A program made the position numbers and the translations under genes. From Cytobacillus firmus (lineage in GTDB: Bacteria > Bacillota > Bacilli > Bacillales > Cytobacillaceae), in contig NZ_JAMBOJ010000015.1 of the NCBI RefSeq assembly GCF_023715565.1, positions 22,666 through 86,665 on the forward strand: a stretch of 64,000 bases of DNA, written 5' to 3'. The notes beneath the pieces were generated by a model. The model was not told the origin of the DNA. It saw nothing but the letters and a program-made list of their open reading frames with translations, and searched no databases. Below, piece by piece: positions 56,059 to 64,000 of this stretch. Every line of letters starts with the position of its first letter. Position 1 is the stretch's first letter.

Positions 56059-56859
56059 ATGACAAAAACTGTTGTTTTAAAAAATGTAACAAAAAGATAT
56101 AAAATGTATGGTGATACAAAAGAAAAGCTGCTCGATATTGTTTTACCAAAAAGTTATGGTGAAGATTTTTATGCCCTTCAGAACATTAACTTCGAAGCGT
56201 ATAAAGGAGATGTTATAGGCTTTATTGGAATAAACGGGTCTGGTAAGTCTACACTATCCAATGTTATTGCCGGTATCATTCCTCCAACTTCAGGTACAAT
56301 AGAAGTTAATGGACAAACCGCCTTAATTGCTGTAGCGGCCGGTTTAAATAATCAATTAACTGGCAGGGAGAATATAGAATTAAAATGTCTCATGCTTGGG
56401 TTCAGCAAGGCTGAAATTCAAAAATTGGAGCCTGAAATAATAGAGTTCTCGGAAATAGGGAAATTTATCGACCAGCCTGTCAAAACTTACTCAAGCGGAA
56501 TGAAGTCCCGCCTTGGTTTTGCCATTTCCGTTAATATCGATCCGGATATTCTCGTCATTGATGAAGCCTTATCGGTAGGGGATCAGACGTTTGCAGAAAA
56601 GTGTCTCAATAAGATGAACGAGTTTAAAGAACAGGGTAAAACGATCTTTTTTATTAGCCATTCAATTGGACAGATGAAAAGGTTTTGCGAAAAGGCATTA
56701 TGGCTCGAATTTGGCATGGTTAAGGATTATGGCCCGATGGAGGAAGTTATGCCTAAGTATGAGAAGTTCTTGAAAGAGTATAAGGGCATGTCAAAGAAAG
56801 AAAAGAAAAAGTTCCGTGAGAATGCATTGAAAAGACAAAGTGGGGAGCTTATAAAATAA
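56059..56859 (+). CDS. tagH: Teichoic acid ABC exporter ATPase, short TagH
   Basis: The 266-residue ATPase has Walker A GINGSGKSTL, signature YSSGMKSRLGFAISV and Walker B ILVIDEALSVGDQ. It lacks the C-terminal membrane/extracytoplasmic extension of B. subtilis TagH and ends in a basic helix. It is 16 bp after tagG and closed by its own terminator (56869-56899). A second, longer TagH follows, closely similar in the whole ATPase domain (GLNNQLTGRENIELKCLMLG shared), pointing to a tandem duplication. Confidence 0.92.
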   Translation: MTKTVVLKNVTKRYKMYGDTKEKLLDIVLPKSYGEDFYALQNINFEAYKGDVIGFIGINGSGKSTLSNVIAGIIPPTSGTIEVNGQTALIAVAAGLNNQLTGRENIELKCLMLGFSKAEIQKLEPEIIEFSEIGKFIDQPVKTYSSGMKSRLGFAISVNIDPDILVIDEALSVGDQTFAEKCLNKMNEFKEQGKTIFFISHSIGQMKRFCEKALWLEFGMVKDYGPMEEVMPKYEKFLKEYKGMSKKEKKKFRENALKRQSGELIK

Positions 56860-56868
56860 AGCACCTAA

Positions 56869-56899
56869 AGGCAGGATCTTAGATTCTGCCTCTTTTTTG
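56869..56899 (+). terminator. Rho-independent terminator
   Basis: AGGCAG...CTGCCT stem extended by GATCTTAGATT pairing, followed by CTTTTTTG. It separates the two tagH genes. Confidence 0.85.
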
Positions 56900-56992
56900 T
56901 TAAATTGTTCCTTATTATATTCATCTAGTACATGTATTTTTGATATAGTTAAAGAGTATGTGAAAATTCAAATCTATTTTTGGAGAGTAAAG

Positions 56993-58600
56993 ATGAGCCA
57001 TTCAGTTAGTTTTAAAAAGGTGACAAAAAAATATAAAATGTATAACAAAACGTCTGAAAAACTATTGGACATACTGATACCAGACGGATTTGGGGAGGAC
57101 TTTTATGCGCTCCAAAATATTAACTTTACTGCTGAAAAAGGAGATGTTATTGGGATCATTGGTGTCAATGGTGCAGGCAAGTCTACTTTATCTAATTTGA
57201 TTACAGGGGTTATCCCTCCCACTTTGGGTGAAATTGAAGTCAAGGGCCAAGCCTCTTTAATTGCGATAGCCTCAGGTTTGAATAACCAGCTGACAGGCAG
57301 AGAAAACATTGAGCTTAAATGTCTTATGCTTGGCTTTAGCAAAAAAGAGATAAAGGAACTTATGCCAGAAATTATTGATTTTGCGGATATCGGCAAGTTT
57401 ATTGATCAGCCAGTAAAAAGCTATTCCAGCGGGATGAAATCTCGACTTGGTTTTGCTATTTCTGTTAATATCAATCCAGATGTTTTGGTTATTGATGAAG
57501 CGTTGTCTGTAGGTGACCAGACCTTTACCGATAAGTGTCTTGATAAGATGAATGAATTTAAGCAGAATGGTAAAACAATCTTTTTTATCAGCCACTCAAT
57601 CGGCCAGGTGAAAAAATTCTGCCAGAAGGCTCTCTGGCTTGAAGCAGGGGAAGTAAGAGCATACGGCAGTATAGAAGAGATTGTTCCTCAGTATGAAAAA
57701 TTCCTTAAAGAATTTAAGGCTATGTCAAAAAAGGATCAAAAGAATTTTAAGCAGCTCGTTTTAGAAAAAAGAAGTAAGCTTCGTGAACAAGAAAAGGGAG
57801 AGGAAGAAAAAATCCCGCGTGGACATTCAAGGTCTGGCAGGAAAAAGAGTGGGACTCTTGTCCGCTATATGAGACGTGCTGTAATGGCTATATTGGTATT
57901 CGCTGTTTTGCTGGGGGGTGCCGGTTATATGGCGAAATCAGGGGTATTATCTTATTTTGATAATAAAAGTGCTGGATCAGAAACTGTAAACACCGTGGAG
58001 AATAAAGAGGCTGCAGGGAAACAGGGAATAGCCTCCTCGCAGACAGAAGTTAAGCCTGATATTCGTTATGTAAAGTTTTCAAGTGTGAATATAAGGGAAT
58101 TACCTGATATTAATAGTAATGCGATAGGTATTGCAAACTTTGGGCAGTTCTTTGAAATAAAAGATTTACAGGCAGATAACAGAGGGACTGAATGGTTAAA
58201 GGTTAATGATTTAAATGGGAATCAAGGATGGATCAGCAGCGGGACCATGTCTGCTGTAAATAACCCAAAGAATGATGAGGAACTTGCAAATGCTATTGAC
58301 CAATTAATAGGCTTTTACCCCTCGTTGAATGATGCTATACCGATGATTGGAAAAAGGCAAGGCAATGAAGAGGCATTTAGCTATACAGAATATATGTATA
58401 TAAATGAACTGGTTCATCAATTTACTATCAATGTTAGTAGTTCATCAGAAACTGAGGTCATCAAAAGGCTTGGAGAACCTGATATAAAGGATCAAAATAT
58501 GTTCCTATATCATGGAAATGAATACGATTTTATTTTTACAGTATTGGAAAATGGTGCAATTGAGTCTCTCTCTGTTTCTCGCAATCAGCTTGAGACATAA
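56993..58600 (+). CDS. tagH: Teichoic acid ABC exporter ATPase, long TagH with SH3-like tail
   Basis: The 535-residue protein has ATPase domain 1-250 (GVNGAGKSTL, YSSGMKSRLGFAISV, VLVIDEALSVGDQ) and a charged linker. One membrane segment lies near 293-313. An extracytoplasmic part follows with a bacterial SH3-like domain (~360-425; VNIRELPDINSNAIGI, GWISSGT) and a final domain of unknown type. This is the layout of full-length TagH. ATG 56993 has GGAGAG upstream. It probably assembles with TagG, alone or with the short TagH. A terminator follows. Confidence 0.9.
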   Translation: MSHSVSFKKVTKKYKMYNKTSEKLLDILIPDGFGEDFYALQNINFTAEKGDVIGIIGVNGAGKSTLSNLITGVIPPTLGEIEVKGQASLIAIASGLNNQLTGRENIELKCLMLGFSKKEIKELMPEIIDFADIGKFIDQPVKSYSSGMKSRLGFAISVNINPDVLVIDEALSVGDQTFTDKCLDKMNEFKQNGKTIFFISHSIGQVKKFCQKALWLEAGEVRAYGSIEEIVPQYEKFLKEFKAMSKKDQKNFKQLVLEKRSKLREQEKGEEEKIPRGHSRSGRKKSGTLVRYMRRAVMAILVFAVLLGGAGYMAKSGVLSYFDNKSAGSETVNTVENKEAAGKQGIASSQTEVKPDIRYVKFSSVNIRELPDINSNAIGIANFGQFFEIKDLQADNRGTEWLKVNDLNGNQGWISSGTMSAVNNPKNDEELANAIDQLIGFYPSLNDAIPMIGKRQGNEEAFSYTEYMYINELVHQFTINVSSSSETEVIKRLGEPDIKDQNMFLYHGNEYDFIFTVLENGAIESLSVSRNQLET

Positions 58601-58612
58601 ATAAAGTCTTGT

Positions 58613-58650
58613 CCCCGGCCATAAACCGGGGTCTTTTAATTTTTTTGAAT
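58613..58650 (+). terminator. Rho-independent terminator
   Basis: CCCCGG/CCGGGG stem with a 7-base loop, then TCTTTTAATTTTTTT. Confidence 0.85.
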
Positions 58651-58904
58651 TATTTTAACATATTTGTAATGAAATTTAATGCCTAGTAATATCTCATGAG
58701 AAAATCCCATTAATATTGAGAAACATCATAAATAAAAACGAAATATAAATGTATATTTTTATAAAAATTGTGTGTATATGGAAGCTAATTGTATCTATAT
58801 GGAAATGTTTTCGACTTGGAAAAAATATCAGTTTGACGAGGTATCATCATATCCTATATATTTTGTGAGAAAGCAACTTATTATACAAAATAGAGGGGAT
58901 ACCT
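58651..58904. other. AT-rich spacer before the acyltransferase gene
   Basis: No gene seen; probable promoter region, no clear consensus pair. Confidence 0.35.
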
Positions 58905-59942
58905 TTGATAAAAGAATGGAATCTATTACGCTTCGTTGCGTGTTTAAGCATAGTCCTTCTTCATAGCACTACACAATCTGCTCGGGAGCTTGGTTATCCC
59001 GGTACCGAAATATATCAATTTTTCAGGATTTTTCTTTGTTATGCAACTCCTGCTTTTATAGTTCTATCTGTTATTATTTTGGCTAATCGTTATCCTGATA
59101 AGCTTCCTGAGAAATTCTGGATGAATAGGATGAAATGGATTTACGTTCCTTTTCTAATATTTGCTATTTTAGATGCTATTATAGGAAAGTATTTTAACCC
59201 TAATTTAATGGTGGGACAGAAAATTTTGGATAATATGATAACAGGTAAATTTGTGGGATGGTTTATTTTGGTTATTTTTCAATTTTATTTTTTGCACTAT
59301 CTAGTCGTTCGTTATAAATGGTCATTAAAATGGCTTTTTCCAATTAGTATGATTATTATGTTCGCCTACTCATTCTATGCTTTGGAAAACCCGGTATCAC
59401 TTGAAGGATATTCCCATCTTCTGAAATTACCGTTTTTGGGATGGTTCGGGTATTTTACAATTGCTTTCATAATCGGAAAGCATTACAAGAAAATTTCTCT
59501 ATTCTTATATAAATATCGATGGCGGACACTTCTTGCTCTAGGTATATCTATTCTGTATTTATATGGGTCATTTGAATCTGGAAACGTAGCAGTAAACTCG
59601 AGAAGACTGGACTTGTATCCGCTTGTTATATCTGTAAGTTCAGTCATTATTGCCTGGGGACAGAAAATACCTAAACTTAATTTCATAGACCTTGTAAGCA
59701 GTTATTCTTTTGGTATTTACCTTGTTCACTGGCAGGTATTGCGTTTTCTTGCACCTTATACAGCTGAATACTTTACCAATCCGCTTGGACATGTCCTATC
59801 TTTATTTGGTCTTACACTGCTGATTTCTATGATGATCATAAAGTTAATCACACTAGTACCTTATGGGGATTTTATTATTGGAAAAGTGAAAAAGAAGAAA
59901 ACAAAAGAAACACAGGTGGGGAATCTTCCAAGTGTGGCTTAA
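58905..59942 (+). CDS. Acyltransferase-3 family membrane protein
   Basis: The 345-residue polytopic protein has about ten hydrophobic segments. It has the N-terminal NLLRFVACLSIVLLHS (catalytic-type His), then FRIFLCYATPAFIVLS. Such enzymes O-acylate surface sugars or polymers. Placed in the teichoic acid region it probably modifies wall polymer or peptidoglycan (inference). TTG start with GAGGGG eight bases upstream. The mobile element copy 2 is inserted immediately after its stop codon. Confidence 0.85.
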   Translation: MIKEWNLLRFVACLSIVLLHSTTQSARELGYPGTEIYQFFRIFLCYATPAFIVLSVIILANRYPDKLPEKFWMNRMKWIYVPFLIFAILDAIIGKYFNPNLMVGQKILDNMITGKFVGWFILVIFQFYFLHYLVVRYKWSLKWLFPISMIIMFAYSFYALENPVSLEGYSHLLKLPFLGWFGYFTIAFIIGKHYKKISLFLYKYRWRTLLALGISILYLYGSFESGNVAVNSRRLDLYPLVISVSSVIIAWGQKIPKLNFIDLVSSYSFGIYLVHWQVLRFLAPYTAEYFTNPLGHVLSLFGLTLLISMMIIKLITLVPYGDFIIGKVKKKKTKETQVGNLPSVA

Positions 59943-60178
59943 AAATAAAAGGCTCTTTTCGTATAAATTGTTGTTTTTCGCTTATCAATGTTGTCCGTTG
60001 ATTTCCGTTCCAGGATGCTCGCTTTCCACGGGGCGGGCGGTGAGCCTCCTCGACGCTACGCGTCTGTGGGGTCTCACCTGTCCCGCTACTCCCGTAGGAG
60101 TCTCGCACCCTCCACTACAATCAACTCAGTAAATATAATATAAATAGCAACAAACTTTGCGAAAACAGCCAAATAAAA
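59943..60178 (-). mobile_element. MITE-like element, copy 2, with 8-bp target duplication
   Basis: The element proper is 59951-60170 (220 bp), flanked by the direct repeat AAATAAAA (59943-59950 and 60171-60178). In reverse orientation it aligns end to end with copy 1 (3411-3691), sharing both terminal inverted repeats and the GC-rich core, but lacks the 61-bp block of copy 1. No transposase is encoded. The target duplication starts one base after the acyltransferase stop codon, as copy 1 starts one base after the ulaB stop. Confidence 0.88.
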
Positions 60179-60205
60179 AGAGAAAGGGAATTCCCTTTCT
60201 CTTTT
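60176..60205 (-). terminator. Rho-independent terminator of the LCP gene
   Basis: Perfect 30-bp palindrome (half-site AAAAGAGAAAGGGAA) overlapping the stop codon of the minus-strand LCP gene. It has a GC-rich centre and an A/T-rich end. Confidence 0.75.
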
Positions 60206-61139
60206 AGTTTTGCAGTTCTAAATGAGTTTTTAATTCTTCCTGAACCCGTGCTTGTTCCTCTTGAGGAACAATTAAATACCAAACCTTATTAATCGTTTGC
60301 CCTGTACCCTTGAGTGTCATTTGTTCTATGTTCCCCGCGGCAGACTTGTAATTTTTCTGGATATCCTTCATTTCATTAAACGTCATGTTTGTACGGACAT
60401 TTTTCCCTAAAGCCTCGAAAATGTCATCATAGTTGGTTAACGAGTTAACGCTTATACCTTTTTTAATAACACCTTGTATGATTTGGCGCTGCCTATTTTG
60501 ACGTCCGAAGTCTCCTTCAGGGTCCTGCTTTCTCATTCTTACATAGGCAAGTGCCTCTTTTCCGTTCAGGTTATTAGGTCCTTCGTTAAATTGATAGCCG
60601 CCCTGTGAAAAAGCCTTGGAGTTGTTAACGGTCACCCCGCCAACGGCATCGACTATATCCTTAAACCCTTCCATATTGACCTTAAGGTAGTAGTCAATTG
60701 GAATGTCCAAAAAGTTTTCAACAGTCGCCATTGCCATTTCTTCGTTGCCAAATGCATAGGCATGATTAATTTTATCCTCAAACCCTTTGCCGATGATCTC
60801 TGTTCTTGTGTCACGAGGGATGCTAAGCATCTTCACTGAGTTTTTATTTGGGTTGACACTTAAGACAATCATCGTGTCAGAGCGTCCTTTATCCCCTTTG
60901 CGCTGATCGACACCCATCATTAAGACAGAAAAGGGTTCTTTGTTTGCTAAAGTAATGTCTTCCTGCCGTTTATCAGACTTATGTTCCACAGGCTGATGCA
61001 TCGTTTCTACTGCATCGGTTAAAGATTTATATATCATAAATCCATAACCTAAACCTGCGAGTATAATTAACAAAAAAATGGAACCAACGATTTTAGGCCA
61101 TTTTCTTCTCTTCTTACCTTGTTTATATTCTGATCTCAT
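60204..61139 (-). CDS. LCP-family wall polymer ligase (LytR/TagU-like)
   Basis: The 311-residue protein has a basic N-terminus, one membrane segment (~17-37) and the extracytoplasmic LCP domain. Motifs are VLMMGVDQRKGDKGRSDTMIV, SIPRDTRTEI and the Arg-rich FGRQNRQRQIIQGVI. LCP enzymes transfer teichoic acids from the lipid carrier to peptidoglycan. It stands opposite the TagGH genes and beside an amidase, consistent with wall assembly. A sigma-A promoter lies 60-90 bp upstream. Confidence 0.92.
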   Translation of the reverse strand: MRSEYKQGKKRRKWPKIVGSIFLLIILAGLGYGFMIYKSLTDAVETMHQPVEHKSDKRQEDITLANKEPFSVLMMGVDQRKGDKGRSDTMIVLSVNPNKNSVKMLSIPRDTRTEIIGKGFEDKINHAYAFGNEEMAMATVENFLDIPIDYYLKVNMEGFKDIVDAVGGVTVNNSKAFSQGGYQFNEGPNNLNGKEALAYVRMRKQDPEGDFGRQNRQRQIIQGVIKKGISVNSLTNYDDIFEALGKNVRTNMTFNEMKDIQKNYKSAAGNIEQMTLKGTGQTINKVWYLIVPQEEQARVQEELKTHLELQN

Positions 61140-61199
61140 TTGATTTCCCCCATGTTTTTACAAAAAATTTACCCTTGATTTACAGAATACCAAATTTCT

Positions 61200-61228
61200 A
61201 CTATAAAGAGTATATAAATTTTAGTCAA
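61200..61228 (-). promoter_or_regulatory. Sigma-A promoter of the LCP gene
   Basis: Read on the minus strand: TTGACT, 17 bases, TATAGT; about 60 bp before the ATG. Confidence 0.7.
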
Positions 61229-61293
61229 TTATAAGAAAAAATAAATAGGTTGATTGTCCTGATAAATTTAAAATTTATTAATGTAAATAGTGT

Positions 61294-61341
61294 TAGGAAT
61301 ATATGACCTTCTTTGAAATTATGTTAATATATTCCTAGATT
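61294..61341 (+). promoter_or_regulatory. Putative promoter with long inverted repeat upstream of the amidase gene
   Basis: TTGAAA (61313-61318), 17 bases, TAGATT (61336-61341). An exact 11-bp inverted repeat, TAGGAATATAT (61294-61304) and ATATATTCCTA (61327-61337), flanks the -35 and touches the -10, a position suited to a repressor or two-component regulator. Confidence 0.5.
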
Positions 61342-61415
61342 GAAAACGGACGTTTTTTGTCGAATCTTGATGCTAGAAGTCTGTTTTATTATTTAAAAAG
61401 GGGGAATTACATTTC

Positions 61416-63797
61416 GTGGATAAAAAAGCAAGAATGTATGTTTGTTTTATGATTATATTTGTTATGGTCTTTTCTGCCTTTCCGGCAGGTGTGCTGGGAG
61501 AAGGTTCGGGAAGTCATTCCATGGCTTCTGTGGTTTCAAAAAGTGAACAAAACGTCCCACTATTGCAGGATCCATCGGAAGAAAGTGACCTGGCTGCGAG
61601 CATACCCGCTAACTCAACTGTTGAATTATTGGAACCTGACCTTGAGTATTGGCTTGTGGCTTATACAGATCCTGAAACTGAAGAAGTCATTTCCGGGTAT
61701 ATCCATGAGTCATTTGTCCATAGCGACAGCGAGTCAGGGATACAGGATCTGACAGAAGAGACAGCAGAGACAGCAGATGAGATTGCTGCTCAAGAAGGAT
61801 CATCAGAAGAACAGCAGGAAGAGGACTTACATAGTGCTAGTGAAGGTCCGATTGAAGGAAGTGCTGAAGCTGAACAGCCTGATTTAGAGAAGAATGAAGG
61901 GATTGTCACAGATAATAACGAATCGTCTGAAAGAACAAATGATAGTGGAAGTAAATTCACTACTACTACTGCGAATTCAATCTCTATTTCAGCTAATATA
62001 ACTGTCAGTGGAATTGCCCTTAAAGCCCCAACCCATGTATACTCTGCTAATAATTCCGACTCTGATATTTTAAAAAGCTATCCCCAAGGGACCATGCTGA
62101 AGTATACCGTTTCAAATACAGACTGGTATTCATGTACTGTATTTGTAAACGGGAAAGCAACAGCAGGTTATATCAGAAAAAGTGATGTTGAAGAGCCTGT
62201 AAATCCTCAAATTGATTTAAGAGGAGTGGTAAAGAACAGTAACCTTATTGTCTATTCAAAGGCTTCCTCATCTTCTGCTCCTCTAAAAAGCTACGCAGAG
62301 GGCTCAATTTTGAAGTTTAAAACATTTACATCAGACTGGTATGAAGCCACAGTCTATGTGGGTGGTAAAGCAGTGACAGGGTATATTAAGAAAAATGATA
62401 TCATTTTGCCTGTCCCACCGCCAACAGCCAAAAAAGGAATTGTCAAAGCAAGCAGTTTGAATGTGTATTCCAAGGCAAGTAAGTCTTCCAGTGTTTTAAA
62501 AAGTTACCCGGAGGGCGCTTCCTTGCAATTCAAAACATTTACAGACGATTGGTATGAAGCCACAGTCTATGTAAGTGGCAAAGCTTCTACAGGATATATA
62601 CATAGAAGTTCTGTCATATTGGAGGGGACACCTCAAGCTGAGCTAACTGGAATTGTAAAACCTGTCAGTCTTAATGTATATGCAAATCCATCTGGCGGTT
62701 CCCAGGTTCTTAAAAGATATACAGAGGGATCTGTCCTGAGAATAAAAACTTACACCGATAATTGGTATGAGGCCATAGTTTATATAAACGGCAACCCCCG
62801 TACGGGATATATCAAAAAAGGGGAAGTCTTAGATCCGGATGCTCCGCAAAAAGATTTAACAGGTATTGTCAAGGTGCTTAGCCTAAACGTTTATTCTTCC
62901 CTTTCGAGGACATCTGGAGTTCTGAAAAGCTATGAACTAGGAAGGGTACTTAAATATAAGACATATACTGATAATTGGTACCAGGCAATAGTTGTTGTTA
63001 ATGGCAAGGGCTTAACCGGTTATATTCACAAACAGGATATTGAAAACAGTGTATCTTCCCCGGTTTCATTAACAGGAACTGCACAAGATCCATCAGGAGT
63101 AAGAGTATACTCAAGAGCATCTTCCACCTCTGATGTTTTAAAGTCTTATCCAAAGGGTTCCAAATTAAAATATAAGACCTTTACATCTGAATGGCACCAG
63201 GTCACAGTCTATATTAATAGCAAGCCGGTGACAGGGTATATTAAAAAGACTTCTCTGGAAAAAGGATTAAAAGGGAAAGTAATCGTTGTGGATGCTGGAC
63301 ATGGCGGAGTGGATAATGGGGCTAAAGGTGTGGAAAAGCTCTTGAATTTAAAAACTGCCATTCAGCTGGAATCCCTGCTTAAAGCAGCAGGGGCTAAGGT
63401 AGTCATGTCACGTACGACCGATGTATATTTATCCCTTTCTGAAAGGGTGGAAGTCAGTCATCAATATAATGCAGATGCGTTTGTGAGCATCCATTATAAT
63501 TCAAATCCTAGTCCCAGCCCGCATGGAATTGAAACCTATTATTGGGCAACGAATGTAAATGAGCTGGTCATGGCAAGATACGTTCAACAGGAAGTTATTA
63601 TGCAGACTGGTCTATATGACCGTGGTGTCAAGACTGGTGACTTTCATGTTATTAGAGAAAATGGAAATGCAGCTATTCTGGTCGAATTGGGCTTTTTATC
63701 AAACCCTGCTGAGCTTGAAATTGTCTCAACAAGTGCATATCAGAAAAAAGCAGCAACTGGGATTTATAAAGGGCTTGAAAAGTACTTTAACCTATAA
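61416..63797 (+). CDS. N-acetylmuramoyl-L-alanine amidase with SH3-like repeats
   Basis: The 793-residue secreted wall hydrolase has a signal peptide (1-29), a divergent SH3-like domain (~40-105) and an acidic Glu/Ser-rich linker (~108-185). Six SH3-like repeats of ~70 residues follow (about 195-615), each with VYS..(S)..LKSY..G..L and a DWY(E/Q)A..V...TGYI end. The C-terminal Amidase_3 domain (~617-793) has zinc ligands in VVDAGHGGVDNGAKG and SIHYNSNPS and the catalytic Glu in AILVELGFLSNPAE. It cleaves the MurNAc-L-Ala bond; the repeats probably anchor it to the wall. GTG start after AGGGGGAA. Family identity is certain; paralogue type is not. Confidence 0.92.
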   Translation: MDKKARMYVCFMIIFVMVFSAFPAGVLGEGSGSHSMASVVSKSEQNVPLLQDPSEESDLAASIPANSTVELLEPDLEYWLVAYTDPETEEVISGYIHESFVHSDSESGIQDLTEETAETADEIAAQEGSSEEQQEEDLHSASEGPIEGSAEAEQPDLEKNEGIVTDNNESSERTNDSGSKFTTTTANSISISANITVSGIALKAPTHVYSANNSDSDILKSYPQGTMLKYTVSNTDWYSCTVFVNGKATAGYIRKSDVEEPVNPQIDLRGVVKNSNLIVYSKASSSSAPLKSYAEGSILKFKTFTSDWYEATVYVGGKAVTGYIKKNDIILPVPPPTAKKGIVKASSLNVYSKASKSSSVLKSYPEGASLQFKTFTDDWYEATVYVSGKASTGYIHRSSVILEGTPQAELTGIVKPVSLNVYANPSGGSQVLKRYTEGSVLRIKTYTDNWYEAIVYINGNPRTGYIKKGEVLDPDAPQKDLTGIVKVLSLNVYSSLSRTSGVLKSYELGRVLKYKTYTDNWYQAIVVVNGKGLTGYIHKQDIENSVSSPVSLTGTAQDPSGVRVYSRASSTSDVLKSYPKGSKLKYKTFTSEWHQVTVYINSKPVTGYIKKTSLEKGLKGKVIVVDAGHGGVDNGAKGVEKLLNLKTAIQLESLLKAAGAKVVMSRTTDVYLSLSERVEVSHQYNADAFVSIHYNSNPSPSPHGIETYYWATNVNELVMARYVQQEVIMQTGLYDRGVKTGDFHVIRENGNAAILVELGFLSNPAELEIVSTSAYQKKAATGIYKGLEKYFNL

Positions 63798-63816
63798 TAA
63801 AAAGATCCGGCCATAT

Positions 63817-64000
63817 TGAACTGTGCCCCGATTTACGGACAGTTTAAAAAGCGCCTATGCGGCTAGTAAATGGCCCCGGTATTGCACCGGGGTCATTTTA
63901 TTTAAGCCCCATTGATAACGATGCTGGTTATATTCCTCGATCACTCGATCCACTTCTTTTCTAACATCTCCTAAATTATCTAATGATTTATACTCTGCTA
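63817..64000 (-). mobile_element. IS3-family insertion sequence, right-hand end, cut by window edge
   Basis: The terminal repeat begins near 63817 (TGAACTGTGCCCCGATTTAC on the plus strand). The minus strand encodes the C-terminus of an IS3/IS150-type transposase. A CCCCGGT/ACCGGGG stem (63874-63892) lies in the last codons. The rest of the element lies beyond the window. Confidence 0.75.
63855..64000 (-). CDS. IS3-family transposase, C-terminal part
   Basis: The partial frame reads SLDNLGDVRKEVDRVIEEYN, then HRYQWGLNKMTPVQYRGHLL and a stop at 63855. This is the end of an rve-type (DDE) integrase core of the IS150 group, including the typical YN..R.QWGLNKMTP motif. The catalytic residues lie outside the window. 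It is directed against the amidase gene. Confidence 0.85.
   Translation of the reverse strand, partial: AEYKSLDNLGDVRKEVDRVIEEYNQHRYQWGLNKMTPVQYRGHLLAA

Noticed and set aside
1..64000. CRISPR arrays, tRNA, rRNA, known riboswitches
   Set aside because: No spaced direct repeats, tRNA cloverleaf or rRNA sequence, and no recognised riboswitch core found by reading; a covariance-model scan would settle it.

Overview
The window reads as a chromosomal segment of a low-GC, Gram-positive endospore-former of the Bacillaceae (Bacillus/Cytobacillus-like). The evidence is the AGGAGG-type ribosome binding sites, frequent TTG and GTG starts, a LytE-like LysM/NlpC hydrolase, a PbpC-type PBP3, TagD/TagF/TagG/TagH wall teichoic acid genes, a YknW/YknX pair, PlcR-like TPR regulators and a sigma-54 catabolic regulator. 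The species cannot be fixed from sequence alone.

Layout. 1-5.1 kb: small proteins and an ascorbate-type PTS set (regulator, IIB, IIC). The regulator is frameshifted, and a 281-bp non-autonomous mobile element sits between the IIB and IIC genes. 5.2-22.9 kb: a long one-strand catabolic operon. It opens with a textbook sigma-54 promoter and upstream palindromes, then the sigma-54 activator itself. A CoA-ligase alpha-type protein, a two-subunit CoA-transferase, a TAXI-TRAP transporter, a full beta-oxidation set, several dehydrogenases, a thioesterase, a flavin oxidase and an unknown permease-like protein follow. Together they would import an unidentified carboxylic acid, activate it with CoA and degrade it to acetyl-CoA. 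23.0-26.8 kb: a 34-aa protein, a YknW/YknX pair without its ABC partners, a small membrane protein and a LytE-like endopeptidase.

26.9-29.8 kb is the most interesting part. Two divergent PlcR/NprR-like HTH-TPR regulators flank a 50-aa gene. The second regulator is followed 46 bp later by a secreted 76-aa protein carrying four copies of GIPSEH. This looks like a peptide quorum-sensing cassette with a multi-copy pheromone precursor. 30.0-40.1 kb: a YesM/YesN-type two-component system next to a carbohydrate ABC importer (no ATPase), a TIM-barrel protein, an FAD oxidoreductase and a DUF4127 protein, probably one uptake/catabolic unit.

40.3-46.8 kb is a worn region: a stand-alone HTH protein, PBP3, an Excalibur-type protein, a GH26-like hydrolase with an altered 3' end, and three gene remnants, including a second PBP3 tail. 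47.1-63.8 kb is a cell-wall polymer locus: GtaB, TagD, two very AT-rich TagF/glycosyltransferase fusions (one with its TagF active site lost), GalE, TagG, two tandem TagH proteins, an acyltransferase, an LCP ligase and a large SH3-repeat amidase. A second copy of the mobile element lies between the acyltransferase and LCP genes, and an IS3-type insertion sequence runs off the right edge.
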